This document shows positions 33,090 through 40,112 of a stretch of 64,000 bases of DNA, one piece after another. The stretch is taken from contig JBLWUQ010000012.1 of assembly GCA_048268845.1 (NCBI GenBank), positions 25,544 through 89,543 of the forward strand. The letters are read 5' to 3'. The notes beneath the pieces were generated by a model, which saw nothing but the letters and a program-made list of their open reading frames with translations, was not told the DNA's origin and searched no databases. A program made the translations under genes and the position numbers. How positions within the stretch are numbered: position 1 is the first letter of the stretch; every line of letters begins with the position of its first letter. The DNA is from Muriiphilus sp048268845. Lineage in GTDB: Bacteria > Pseudomonadota > Alphaproteobacteria > Rhodobacterales > Rhodobacteraceae.

Positions 33090-33917
33090 ATGAGTGACAA
33101 ACCCAAATCCCACGGCCGCCTGAAGGTCACCCCGACGCTCACGCCGCGCGAGGTGATGGCCGGACGCCCGGAGCTTGCCGATGCCTGGGTCGCCAAGGTC
33201 ATCACGCTGGTCCCCAGTGCCTTTCCCGGCGTGCTGGGCGAAAGCCTGACCGGCAAGGCGCTGGAGGAAGGGCGCTGGCGGCTTGACGTCACCGACCTGC
33301 GCGACTTCGGCGATGGCAGGCACAGGAACGTCGACGACACCCCGGCCGGGGGCGGTGCCGGCATGGTGCTGCGCGCCGACGTGCTGGCGGCGGCGCTTGA
33401 CCATGTGCAGGGTGAGGTCACGGCGGACCGGGGCCGCTGGCCGCTGATTTACCTCTCGCCACGCGGCGCGCGCTTCGATCAGGCGATGGCGGCGCGGCTC
33501 GCCGACTGCGAGGGCGTCACGCTGCTCTGCGGTCGGTTCGAGGGCGTCGACGAGCGGGTGCTTGAGGAATACGGCGTCGAAGAAGTCTCGCTGGGCGATT
33601 TCGTGATGACCGGCGGCGAGATCGCGGCGATGGCGGTGATCGACGCCGCGGTGCGCCTGCGCCCCGGCGTGCTGGGCAACCTGGCCTCGACCGAGGACGA
33701 GAGCTTTCAGCACGGGTTGCTGGAGCATCCGCACTACACCCGCCCGACCGAATGGCGCGGGCGCAAGATCCCCCATGTGCTGCTGTCAGGCCATCATGGC
33801 GAGATCGAAAAGTGGCGCCGCGAACAGGCCGAGAAGATCACCCGCGAGCGGCGGCCGGATCTGTGGGCGACGCATGCGGAGAACACCGACCCGAAAAGCA
33901 AACGGGGCGGCCGATAA
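33090..33917 (+). CDS. trmD: tRNA (guanine-N1)-methyltransferase TrmD
   Basis: A 275-residue SPOUT methyltransferase that makes m1G37 in tRNAs. The deep-knot AdoMet-binding motifs are present: IYLSPRGARFDQ, LLCGRFEGVDERVLEEYGVEEVSLGDFVMTGGE, and HPHYTRPTEWRG with the catalytic Asp region. The N-terminus carries an unusual 25-residue extension (MSDKPKSHGRLKVTPTLTPREVMAG). The last 23 codons, ending SKRGGR, recur as relics in the outer-membrane array that follows, and the stop codon lies inside a terminator hairpin. Confidence 0.96.
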   Translation: MSDKPKSHGRLKVTPTLTPREVMAGRPELADAWVAKVITLVPSAFPGVLGESLTGKALEEGRWRLDVTDLRDFGDGRHRNVDDTPAGGGAGMVLRADVLAAALDHVQGEVTADRGRWPLIYLSPRGARFDQAMAARLADCEGVTLLCGRFEGVDERVLEEYGVEEVSLGDFVMTGGEIAAMAVIDAAVRLRPGVLGNLASTEDESFQHGLLEHPHYTRPTEWRGRKIPHVLLSGHHGEIEKWRREQAEKITRERRPDLWATHAENTDPKSKRGGR

Positions 33918-33927
33918 AGGCCGCCCC
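33904..33927 (-). terminator. Terminator of omp copy 1, overlapping the trmD stop codon
   Basis: GGGGCGGCC (33904-33912) and GGCCGCCCC (33919-33927) form a 9-bp stem around GATAAA, whose TAA ends trmD. Read on the minus strand the stem is followed by GTTTGCTTTT, a terminator-like U-rich tail, so its main role is ending the outer-membrane gene transcript. It may also stop trmD transcription. Confidence 0.8.
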
Positions 33928-33950
33928 GCATGGATCGAGATGGCGTCAGA

Positions 33951-34535
33951 TCAGAACTTGAAACCGGCGCGCAGCTGGAAGGTGTGGAACTGGTCTTGCC
34001 AGGTAGCCGGAGTGACCTGTGAGTCGGTGATGTCGTGGTAGACATACTCGGCGCCGACGAACATGGTGTCCGTCACCAGGTAGTCAACGCCCGCGCCCAC
34101 GTTCCAGCCGTTGCCCGCGTCGCCGAAGTTATAGGTCGCCATGCTGTAGCCACCCGAGGCATAGATCAGGGCGCGGCCAACTTCGACACCGGCACGGATC
34201 TTGGCGTCGAACACGGTCCCGCGATCCCCGCCACCCATGTTGAAGACTGTTCCGGCAAGTTCGCCACCGATCATGAAACCGCCATCCATCACGTAGTTGT
34301 AGCCGGCAAAGCCACCGTAGGTCAGGCCACTGAACGGCGAAACGGGAGCGGGAAGGGTCTCGCCCGTGTTCCAGCCAAACGTGCCACCGGCATAGAAGCC
34401 GTCCCAGTGCGAGGCCGCAGGGGCGGGGGCGGCCACGATGACCGGATCAGCGACCGGCACCACAAGCGATCCGGCGGATGCAGCGGTTGCAGCAAAGGCG
34501 GCAACCACGGATGCAATGATCGTATTCGTTTTCAT
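33951..34535 (-). CDS. Small outer-membrane beta-barrel protein, array copy 1
   Basis: A 194-residue protein of the OmpA-like / Omp25-like 8-stranded barrel class. Residues 1-21 are a Sec signal peptide ending ASA. The mature part has HWDGFYAGGTFGWNTGE, YGGFAGYNYVMDGGFMIGGELAGTVFN, ALIYASGGYSMATYNFG, YLVTDTMFVGAEYVYHDI and ends LRAGFKF with the C-terminal Phe used by the Bam machinery. AGGAGAG precedes ATG 34535 by 5 nt. Copies 1-3 share the SLVVPVADPVI or ADPVI leader region and WNTG. Role unknown; these proteins often lend structural stability or surface contact. Confidence 0.88.
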   Translation of the reverse strand: MKTNTIIASVVAAFAATAASAGSLVVPVADPVIVAAPAPAASHWDGFYAGGTFGWNTGETLPAPVSPFSGLTYGGFAGYNYVMDGGFMIGGELAGTVFNMGGGDRGTVFDAKIRAGVEVGRALIYASGGYSMATYNFGDAGNGWNVGAGVDYLVTDTMFVGAEYVYHDITDSQVTPATWQDQFHTFQLRAGFKF

Positions 34536-34807
34536 GATGCTCTCCTGGAACAAAATCTGATCATACAGCTAGTTCTTCGGCATCGCACAGCCAATCCCCA
34601 CCCTGGTTGCCTGGCAAAGCAAAAGCGAATGTGGGCCTCTTTTGCAACATCGTCGGCGCGTTCATCGCCTGGGGACGTCCGCGGCATTTGGCGCGCTCGA
34701 TGAAGCGGCGGCCGGATCTGTGGGCGGCGCATGCGGAAAGCACCGACCCGAAAAGCAAACGGGGCGGCCGATAAAGGCCGCCCCGCATGGATCGAGATAG
34801 CGTCAGA
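34536..34807. repeat. Intergenic repeat unit 1-2 (272 bp) with trmD 3' relic
   Basis: Right of copy 1 is its ribosome-binding site and promoter region (TTTTGCAACAT block near 34641), then a conserved ~50-bp block (GCCTGGGGA...CGCGCTCGATG), then a near-perfect copy of the last 23 codons and stop of trmD at 34703-34774, then the same hairpin at 34761-34784, which terminates copy 2. The relic still reads in frame as RRPDLWAAHAESTDPKSKRG.. to TAA. Confidence 0.85.
34761..34784 (-). terminator. Terminator of omp copy 2
   Basis: Same 9-bp stem and GATAAA loop as at the trmD end (arms 34761-34769 and 34776-34784), again followed on the minus strand by GTTTGCTTTT. Confidence 0.8.
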
Positions 34808-35410
34808 TCAGAACTTGATACCGGCGCGGATCTGGAAGGTGTGGAACTGGTCTTGCCAGGCAGCCGGAGATCCGAGGGAGTCGGTGATGTCGCGATAGAC
34901 ATACTCGCCGCCGACGAAAATGCTGTCGGTGACGAGGTAGTCGATGCCCGCGCCGACGTTCCAGCCGGTGCCTTCATTGCTCGCATCATCCCACAGCATG
35001 CTGTAGCCGCCCGACACGTAGACCAAGGCCCGGTCCATCTCAACGCCAGCGCGCAGCTTGGCGTCGAACACGGTCGAGACGATCGCCGGCGTGATATCTC
35101 TGTTACCGATCGTTCCGGCAAGCTCGCCGCCGATCATGAAGCCACCATCCATCACGTGGTTGTAGCCGATGAAGCCGCCGTAGGTCAGGCCGTCAAACGC
35201 AGTCACGCCCGGTGTCACGATCAACGGAGTCCTGTCACCCGTGTTCCAGCCGAAGGTCGCACCGGCATAGAAGCCATCCCAGAGCGAGGCGGCGGGGGTG
35301 GGAGCGACCACGATGACCGGATCAGCGACCGGCACCACGAGCGAGCCGGCGGATGCAGCGGTTGCAGCAAAGGCGGCGACCACGGAGGCGATGATTGTAT
35401 TCTTTTTCAT
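34808..35410 (-). CDS. Small outer-membrane beta-barrel protein, array copy 2
   Basis: A 200-residue paralogue. Signal peptide of about 21 residues, then GSLVVPVADPVIVVAPTPAAS, WDGFYAGATFGWNTG, YGGFIGYNHVMDGGFMIGGELAGTI, ALVYVSGGYSML, DYLVTDSIFVGGEYVYRDITDSLGSPAAW and a C-terminal RAGIKF. The four segments between strands that should be surface loops differ from the other copies (for example DRTPLIVTPGVTAF and GNRDITPAIVS). Very close to copy 1 in leader region. The start ATG 35410 has GGAG upstream. Confidence 0.88.
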   Translation of the reverse strand: MKKNTIIASVVAAFAATAASAGSLVVPVADPVIVVAPTPAASLWDGFYAGATFGWNTGDRTPLIVTPGVTAFDGLTYGGFIGYNHVMDGGFMIGGELAGTIGNRDITPAIVSTVFDAKLRAGVEMDRALVYVSGGYSMLWDDASNEGTGWNVGAGIDYLVTDSIFVGGEYVYRDITDSLGSPAAWQDQFHTFQIRAGIKF

Positions 35411-35681
35411 AACGTTCTCCTGGAACAAATTCTGGTCAGACAGCTAGCACTTCAGCGGCGTGCAGCCAATCCTCACCCCGGTAGCACCGCCAAACAAAAC
35501 TGAATGTGGTTCGCTTTTGCAACATGTCGGTGCGCTGATCGTCTGGGGCCATCCGCGCCATTTGGCGGGCTCGATGACGCTTCGGCAGGGTCGGCGGGCG
35601 GTCGATGCAGACAACACCGGCGCGAAAAACGAACGGGGCGGCCTATTTAGGCCGCCCCGTATGGGTCGAGATGGTGCTAGA
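35411..35681. repeat. Intergenic repeat unit 2-3 (271 bp) with decayed trmD relic
   Basis: Same order of elements as the other spacers: ribosome-binding site and promoter block (CTTTTGCAACATG near 35514), the ~50-bp block, and a trmD relic at about 35595-35645. This relic is the most decayed: it still reads ADNTGAKNERGG but its stop codon is lost. The hairpin at 35635-35658 has become an 11-bp stem with a TT loop. Confidence 0.8.
35635..35658 (-). terminator. Terminator of omp copy 3
   Basis: GGGGCGGCCTA (35635-35645) pairs with TAGGCCGCCCC (35648-35658) around TT. The loop has mutated so as to lengthen the stem, which suggests selection on the hairpin rather than on the trmD codons. On the minus strand GTTCGTTTTTC follows. 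Confidence 0.8.
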
Positions 35682-36302
35682 TCAGAACTTGATACCGGCG
35701 CGGATCTGGAAGGTGTGGAACTGCTCTTCCCACGCAGCCGGGGTACCGAGCGAGTCGGTGATGTCGCGGTAGACATACTCGGCGCCGACGAAAATGCTGT
35801 CGGTGACGAGGTAGTCAATGCCCACGCCCGCATTCCAGCCGGTGCCTTCAGTGTTGTTGTCGTAGCTGGCCATCGTGTAGCCGCCCGAGGCATAGACCAA
35901 GGCCCGGTCCATTTCGAACCCGGCACGCAACTTTGCGTCGAACACGGTTGCGACCCGATCCACCAGCGTCCCAGACCCGTCCATGTTGACGATCGTTCCG
36001 GCAAGTTCGCCGCCGATCATGAAGCCGCCATCCATCACGTGGTTGTAACCGATGAAGCCGCCATAGGTCAGGCCATCAAACGCTAGCGGAAGCGGCAGTG
36101 GGCCCCCGGTGGGCAGTGGTTGGAATTCACCCGTGTTCCAGCCGAAGGTTCCACCGGCATAGAAGCCATCCCAGCGCGAAGCCACGGGGGTCGGGGCGAC
36201 CATGATGACCGGGTCGGCGACCGGCGCCACGATGGTGCCGGCGGACGCAGCGGTTGCCGCAAATGCAGCGGCCACGGATGCGATGATTATTTGCTTTTTC
36301 AT
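35682..36302 (-). CDS. Small outer-membrane beta-barrel protein, array copy 3 (mosaic)
   Basis: A 206-residue paralogue with the same signal peptide and barrel motifs, ending RAGIKF. Its mature N-terminus GTIVAPVADPVIMVAPTPVAS mixes the GTIVAP and VIM features of copies 4-6 with the VADPV and WNTG features of copies 1-2, so it looks like an intermediate or recombinant. Its first loop is proline-rich (EFQPLPTGGPLPLPLAF). ATG 36302 with AGGAGAACGTC upstream. Confidence 0.88.
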   Translation of the reverse strand: MKKQIIIASVAAAFAATAASAGTIVAPVADPVIMVAPTPVASRWDGFYAGGTFGWNTGEFQPLPTGGPLPLPLAFDGLTYGGFIGYNHVMDGGFMIGGELAGTIVNMDGSGTLVDRVATVFDAKLRAGFEMDRALVYASGGYTMASYDNNTEGTGWNAGVGIDYLVTDSIFVGAEYVYRDITDSLGTPAAWEEQFHTFQIRAGIKF

Positions 36303-36573
36303 GACGTTCTCCTGGGTCAAGCGTTGACCATGCAGCTAGTGCTTCGGCGCCGAACATCCAGTCCGCACCGCGGTCTTTACCAAACAAATGCGAATGTGGG
36401 CCTCTTTGGCAACATGGTCGGCGCCGTGATCGCCTGGGGACCTCCGCGTCATCTGGCGCGCTCGATGATTCGACGGCCGGATCTGCGGGCTGTCCTGACG
36501 GAAAGCCCCGATCTCAAAAGCAAACGGGGCGACCGATAAAGGCCGCCCCGCATGGATCGAGATGATGCGAGAT
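36303..36573. repeat. Intergenic repeat unit 3-4 (271 bp) with trmD relic
   Basis: Contains promoter block (AATGTGGGCCTCTTTGGCAACATG near 36391), the ~50-bp block, and a trmD relic at 36471-36539 reading RRPDLRAVLTESPDLKSKRGDR then TAA, overlapping the hairpin at 36526-36549. Confidence 0.85.
36526..36549 (-). terminator. Terminator of omp copy 4
   Basis: GGGGCGACC (36526-36534) with GGCCGCCCC (36541-36549) around GATAAA, one mispaired position compared with the trmD original; GTTTGCTTTT follows on the minus strand. Confidence 0.75.
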
Positions 36574-37197
36574 TCAGAACTTGATACCGGCGCGCACCGA
36601 GAAAGCATGCGACTGCGACTCCCAAGCTGGGGTCGCGGCCGAGTCGGTGATGTCGCGATAGACATATTCCGCGCCGACGAACACGCTGTCGGTGACGAGG
36701 TAGTCGACACCCGCGCCGACGTTCCATCCAGTGCCCTCGATCGGCGAAGCAGGGGTCGAAAGATAGTCGCCGGTCAGCATGCTGTAACCGCCGGAGGCAT
36801 AGACCAGCGCGCGGTCCATTTCAAAGCCGACGCGCAGTTTCGCATCGAACACAACCCCATCCACGCCTGGGTTAGTAGTGGTATTCGGGTCGAAGTTGAA
36901 TATCGATCCGGCAACTTCGCCACCGATCATGAAACCGCCGTCCATCACGTAGTTGTAGCCGAGGAAACCACCATAGCCGATGCCATCGCTCGGTTCCGTA
37001 GCCGGGCCCGGGAAAATCATGTCGCCCGTGCTCCAGCCGACGGCCGCACCAACATAGAAGCCGTCCCAGTAGGACGTGGCGACGACCGGACTCGGCATGA
37101 TCACCGGGTCAGGCATCGGAGCAACGATGGTGCCCGCCGACGCAGCGGTAGCGACAAACGTAGCGACCACGGATGCAATGATAGCGTGCTTCTTCAT
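36574..37197 (-). CDS. Small outer-membrane beta-barrel protein, array copy 4
   Basis: A 207-residue paralogue. Signal peptide MKKHAIIASVVATFVATAASA, then GTIVAPMPDPVIMPSPVVATSYWDGFYVGAAVGWSTGD split over the linker and first strands, FLGYNYVMDGGFMIGGEVAGSIFNFDP, ALVYASGGYSMLTGDYL, DSVFVGAEYVYRDITDSAATPAW and C-terminal RAGIKF. Copies 4-6 share YWDGFY, IFNFD and SQSHAF/SHSF features and form a second subgroup. ATG 37197 with ATGGAGAG upstream. Confidence 0.88.
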   Translation of the reverse strand: MKKHAIIASVVATFVATAASAGTIVAPMPDPVIMPSPVVATSYWDGFYVGAAVGWSTGDMIFPGPATEPSDGIGYGGFLGYNYVMDGGFMIGGEVAGSIFNFDPNTTTNPGVDGVVFDAKLRVGFEMDRALVYASGGYSMLTGDYLSTPASPIEGTGWNVGAGVDYLVTDSVFVGAEYVYRDITDSAATPAWESQSHAFSVRAGIKF

Positions 37198-37469
37198 GAC
37201 ACTCTCCATACGAGATTCTGGTTATAAGGATAGCACAATGGACTGGCACATCTCACCCCCGACCCCGGCACCTCGCCAAACAAAAATGAATGTGATCCGC
37301 TTTTGCAACGATATCGGCGCGCAGATCGCTTGGGAAAGTCCGCGATATTTGGCGCGTTCTATGGCGTGGCGGCCCGATCTGTGGGCTGTCCGTGCGGAAA
37401 ACCCCGACCCGAAAAGCAAACGGGGCGGCCGATAAAGGCCGCCCCGCGTGGATCGAGATGATGCGAGAT
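37198..37469. repeat. Intergenic repeat unit 4-5 (272 bp) with trmD relic
   Basis: Promoter block (AATGTGATCCGCTTTTGCAACG near 37289), ~50-bp block, and the relic at 37367-37435 reading WRPDLWAVRAENPDPKSKRG.. to TAA. The minus-strand CTATAAC near 37225 is a candidate -10 shared with copies 5 and 6. Confidence 0.85.
37422..37445 (-). terminator. Terminator of omp copy 5
   Basis: Arms 37422-37430 and 37437-37445, identical in sequence to the stem at the trmD end, with GATAAA loop; GTTTGCTTTT follows on the minus strand. Confidence 0.8.
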
Positions 37470-38090
37470 TCAGAACTTGATACCGGCGCGCAGCGTGAAG
37501 GAGTGGGACTGCGTCTCCCACTGTTCGGGAGTGTTCAGCGAGTCGTTGATGTCGCGATAGACATATTCCGCGCCAACGAACACGCTGTCGGTGACGAGGT
37601 AGTCGACACCTGCACCGGCGTTCCATCCACTGCCCTCAATCGCGATGGGGCCAGGGTTAAAATCACCGGTCAACATGCTGTAACCGCCGGAGGCATAGAC
37701 CAGCGCGCGGTCCATTTCGAACCCGGCGCGGAGTTTCACATCGAACATGGTCCCGTCCACTTCTTCGGGACCTCCAGTGGCATCAAAGTTGAATATCGAT
37801 CCGGCAACTTCACCACCGATCATGAAGCCGCCGTCCATCACGTAGTTGTAGCCCAGGAAACCACCATAGCCGAAGCCATCGCTCGGCACCGTAGCCGGGG
37901 TGGGGAAAACCATGTCGCCCGTTGCCCAGCCGACGGCCGCACCAGCGTAGAAGCCGTCCCAATATGACGCCATGGAAACCGGCGTCGACATGATCACCGG
38001 GTCGGGGGTCGGAGCAACGATGGTGCCCGCCGATGCAGCGGTTGCAGCAAACGCGGCGACCACGGATGCGATGATAGTGTTCTTCTTCAT
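37470..38090 (-). CDS. Small outer-membrane beta-barrel protein, array copy 5
   Basis: A 206-residue paralogue of the second subgroup: signal peptide ending ASA, GTIVAPTPDPVIMSTPVSMAS, WDGFYAGAAVGWATGDMVFP, SIFNFDATGGPEEVDGTMFDVKLRAG, and fourth loop RDINDSLNTPEQWETQSHSF, ending RAGIKF. It differs from copies 4 and 6 mainly in loops 2 to 4. Confidence 0.88.
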   Translation of the reverse strand: MKKNTIIASVVAAFAATAASAGTIVAPTPDPVIMSTPVSMASYWDGFYAGAAVGWATGDMVFPTPATVPSDGFGYGGFLGYNYVMDGGFMIGGEVAGSIFNFDATGGPEEVDGTMFDVKLRAGFEMDRALVYASGGYSMLTGDFNPGPIAIEGSGWNAGAGVDYLVTDSVFVGAEYVYRDINDSLNTPEQWETQSHSFTLRAGIKF

Positions 38091-38363
38091 GACACTCTCC
38101 ATAAAAGACTCTGGTTATAGGGGTAGCACAATGGACTGGCACATCTCACCCCCCGACCCCGGCACATCGCCAAACAAAAATGAATGTGATCCACTTTTGC
38201 AACAATACCGGCGCGCAGATCGCCTGGGGAAGTCCGCGATATTTGGCGCGCTCTATGGCGGGGCGTTCGGATCTGTGGGCTGTCCTGACGGAAAGCCCCG
38301 ATCCCAAAAGCAAACGGGGCGGCCTATGAAGGCCGCCCCGCGTGGATCGAGATGATGCGAGAT
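38091..38363. repeat. Intergenic repeat unit 5-6 (273 bp) with trmD relic
   Basis: Promoter block (AATGTGATCCACTTTTGCAACA near 38181), ~50-bp block, and relic at 38261-38329 reading GRSDLWAVLTESPDPKSKRGGL then TGA: the stop has shifted from CGATAA to CTATGA while the hairpin arms stayed intact. Confidence 0.85.
38316..38339 (-). terminator. Terminator of omp copy 6
   Basis: GGGGCGGCC (38316-38324) with GGCCGCCCC (38331-38339) around TATGAA; GTTTGCTTTT follows on the minus strand. Confidence 0.8.
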
Positions 38364-38984
38364 TCAGAACTTGATACCGGCGCGCACCGTGAAGGCGTGC
38401 GACTGCGACTCCCAAGCTGGGGTGGCGGCCGAGTCGGTGATGTCGCGATAGACATATTCCGCGCCAACGAACACGCTGTCGGTGACGAGGTAGTCGATAC
38501 CCGCGCCGACGTTCCATCCAGTGCCCTCGATTGGGGTAGCAGGGGTGGAAAGATAGTCGCCGGACAGCATGCTGTAACCGCCGGAGGCATAGACCAGCGC
38601 ACGGTCCATTTCAAAGCCGACGCGCAGTTTCGCATCGAACATCGTCCCGTCCACGCCTGTGGCACCACTGGTCGGATCGAAGTTGAAAATCGATCCGGCG
38701 ACTTCGCCACCGATCATGAAACCGCCGTCCATCACGTAGTTGTAGCCGATGAAACCACCATAGCCGAAGCCATCGCTCGGGTCCCCAGCCGCCGGGTAAA
38801 TAACCATGTCGCCCGTGCTCCAGCCAACGGCCGCACCAACATAGAAGCCATCCCAGTAGGACGTGGCGAAGACCGGAGTCGGCATGATCACCGGGTCCGG
38901 AGTCGGAGCAACGATGGTGCCAGCCGAGGCCGCGGTGGCGACAAACGTGGCAACCACGGATGCGATGATTGTATTCTTCTTCAT
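38364..38984 (-). CDS. Small outer-membrane beta-barrel protein, array copy 6
   Basis: A 206-residue paralogue, closest to copy 4: GTIVAPTPDPVIMPTPVFATS, WDGFYVGAAVGWSTGDMV, IFNFDPTSGATGVDGTMFDAKL, SMLSGDYLSTPATPIEGTGWN, RDITDSAATPAWESQSHAF, C-terminal RAGIKF. It is the first copy in the direction of transcription, and its right flank lacks the ~50-bp block and trmD relic, marking the array's outer border. Confidence 0.88.
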   Translation of the reverse strand: MKKNTIIASVVATFVATAASAGTIVAPTPDPVIMPTPVFATSYWDGFYVGAAVGWSTGDMVIYPAAGDPSDGFGYGGFIGYNYVMDGGFMIGGEVAGSIFNFDPTSGATGVDGTMFDAKLRVGFEMDRALVYASGGYSMLSGDYLSTPATPIEGTGWNVGAGIDYLVTDSVFVGAEYVYRDITDSAATPAWESQSHAFTVRAGIKF

Positions 38985-39436
38985 GACTCTCTCCTACAAG
39001 ATTATAGTTATAGAGATAGCACTTTGGTCTGGCACATCCCACCCCCACCTCGGCACCTTGCCAAACAAAAACGAATGTGATCCACTTTTGCAACATTACC
39101 GGGCATGCCAGCCTCAGAGGCCCACGCAACCCTGCCCCGATCCCCTGCCCGTCGGCAAACGCCGCCGAAATCCTCGCGCCGCCCCTTGCCCGGCCTCACG
39201 GAACGCCCTATACCCCGCGCGTCCGGGGCCTCATTCGAGTCGCGCGGGCCTTTGCTTTTGCCGGGACCCGTTCGCTTCTGCGGATCATGACCGGCGGGCG
39301 GAGCAACACAGCAAAGACGACCTGATCTCTGGCGGGCGCACCCTATTGCGGGGCAGTCGGACCCGGACGAAGACCGAGAGCTCTGAGGCGGCACACCTTC
39401 GCGGACAGAACCGCGAGCGAACATAGGAGTGATCGG
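38985..39436. other. Divergent region between omp copy 6 and rplS
   Basis: About 450 bp with no convincing gene. Left part repeats the omp promoter block up to CTTTTGCAACATTACCGG (about 39085-39103), where similarity to the other spacers stops. On the minus strand CTATAACTATAAT (39001-39013) offers -10-like hexamers. The rest must carry the rplS promoter and a leader; AGGAG lies 6 nt before the rplS ATG. Confidence 0.5.
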
Positions 39437-39811
39437 ATGAACCTGATCGCAGAACTGGAAGCCGAGCAGATCGCCTCGCTGGGCAAGACCATTCCGGATT
39501 TCAAGGCGGGCGACACCGTGCGTGTCGGCTACAAGGTCACTGAAGGCACGCGCACCCGCGTGCAGAACTACGAAGGCGTCTGCATCGGCCGCAACAACGG
39601 CAAGGGCATCGCCGGATCGTTCACCGTGCGCAAGATCTCGTTCGGCGAAGGCGTGGAACGGGTGTTCCCGCTCTACTCGACCAACATCGAGATGATCGAG
39701 GTCGTGCGCCGCGGCAAGGTGCGCCGCGCCAAGCTCTATTACCTCCGCGCGCGCCGTGGCAAATCGGCCCGGATCGTGGAAGACAGCCGCTACAAAGCCC
39801 CGAAAAGCTGA
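39437..39811 (+). CDS. rplS: 50S ribosomal protein L19
   Basis: A 124-residue L19 located at the subunit interface: MNLIAELEAEQIASLGKTIPDFKAGDTVRVGYKVTEGTRTRVQ, IGRNNGKGIAGSFTVRKISFGEGVERVFPLYSTNIE and KLYYLRARRGKSARI are family-typical. Normally it follows trmD directly; here the reversed omp array separates them, so it needs its own promoter. Confidence 0.98.
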   Translation: MNLIAELEAEQIASLGKTIPDFKAGDTVRVGYKVTEGTRTRVQNYEGVCIGRNNGKGIAGSFTVRKISFGEGVERVFPLYSTNIEMIEVVRRGKVRRAKLYYLRARRGKSARIVEDSRYKAPKS

Positions 39812-39822
39812 GGATCGACGCG

Positions 39823-40044
39823 ATGAAAAAGGAAATCCATCCCGACTACCACACCATCGACGTGAAGATGACCGATGGCACCGTGGTTCAGATGAAATCG
39901 ACCTGGGGCAAGGAAGGCGACCAGCTTTCGCTCGACATCGACCCCTCGGTTCACCCGGCCTGGACCGGCGGCAGCTCGCGCCTGATGGACACCGGCGGCC
40001 GCGTGTCGAAGTTCAAGAACAAGTACTCGGGCCTCGGCTTCTGA
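39823..40044 (+). CDS. rpmE: 50S ribosomal protein L31
   Basis: A 73-residue L31: MKKEIHPDYHTIDVKMTDGT, then HPAWTGGSSRLMDTGGRVSKFKNKYSGLGF. It lacks the CxxC zinc-ribbon cysteines, so it is the zinc-free form common in alphaproteobacteria. It lies 11 bp after rplS. Confidence 0.97.
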   Translation: MKKEIHPDYHTIDVKMTDGTVVQMKSTWGKEGDQLSLDIDPSVHPAWTGGSSRLMDTGGRVSKFKNKYSGLGF

Positions 40045-40067
40045 GCGCCTGCGCCTTGCGAAATTGC

Positions 40068-40097
40068 GAAAACCCGTTGCCCTGGCAGCGGGTTTTC
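40068..40097 (+). terminator. Rho-independent terminator after rpmE
   Basis: GAAAACCCGTTGCC (40068-40081) pairs with GGCAGCGGGTTTTC (40084-40097) with a single G-U pair, a near-perfect 14-bp stem whose right arm supplies a TTTT. It ends the rplS-rpmE transcript. Confidence 0.85.
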
Positions 40098-40112
40098 TCG
40101 TTTCATGGGCTC

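Noticed and set aside
34035..39080. Plus-strand ORFs of 120-365 residues opposite the omp genes
   Set aside because: They are mirror frames of the conserved barrel genes; only the short trmD relic at their ends is meaningful.
39008..39424. A 138-residue minus-strand ORF between omp copy 6 and rplS
   Set aside because: No ribosome-binding site and low-complexity Arg/Gly/Pro composition typical of antisense frames in GC-rich DNA.
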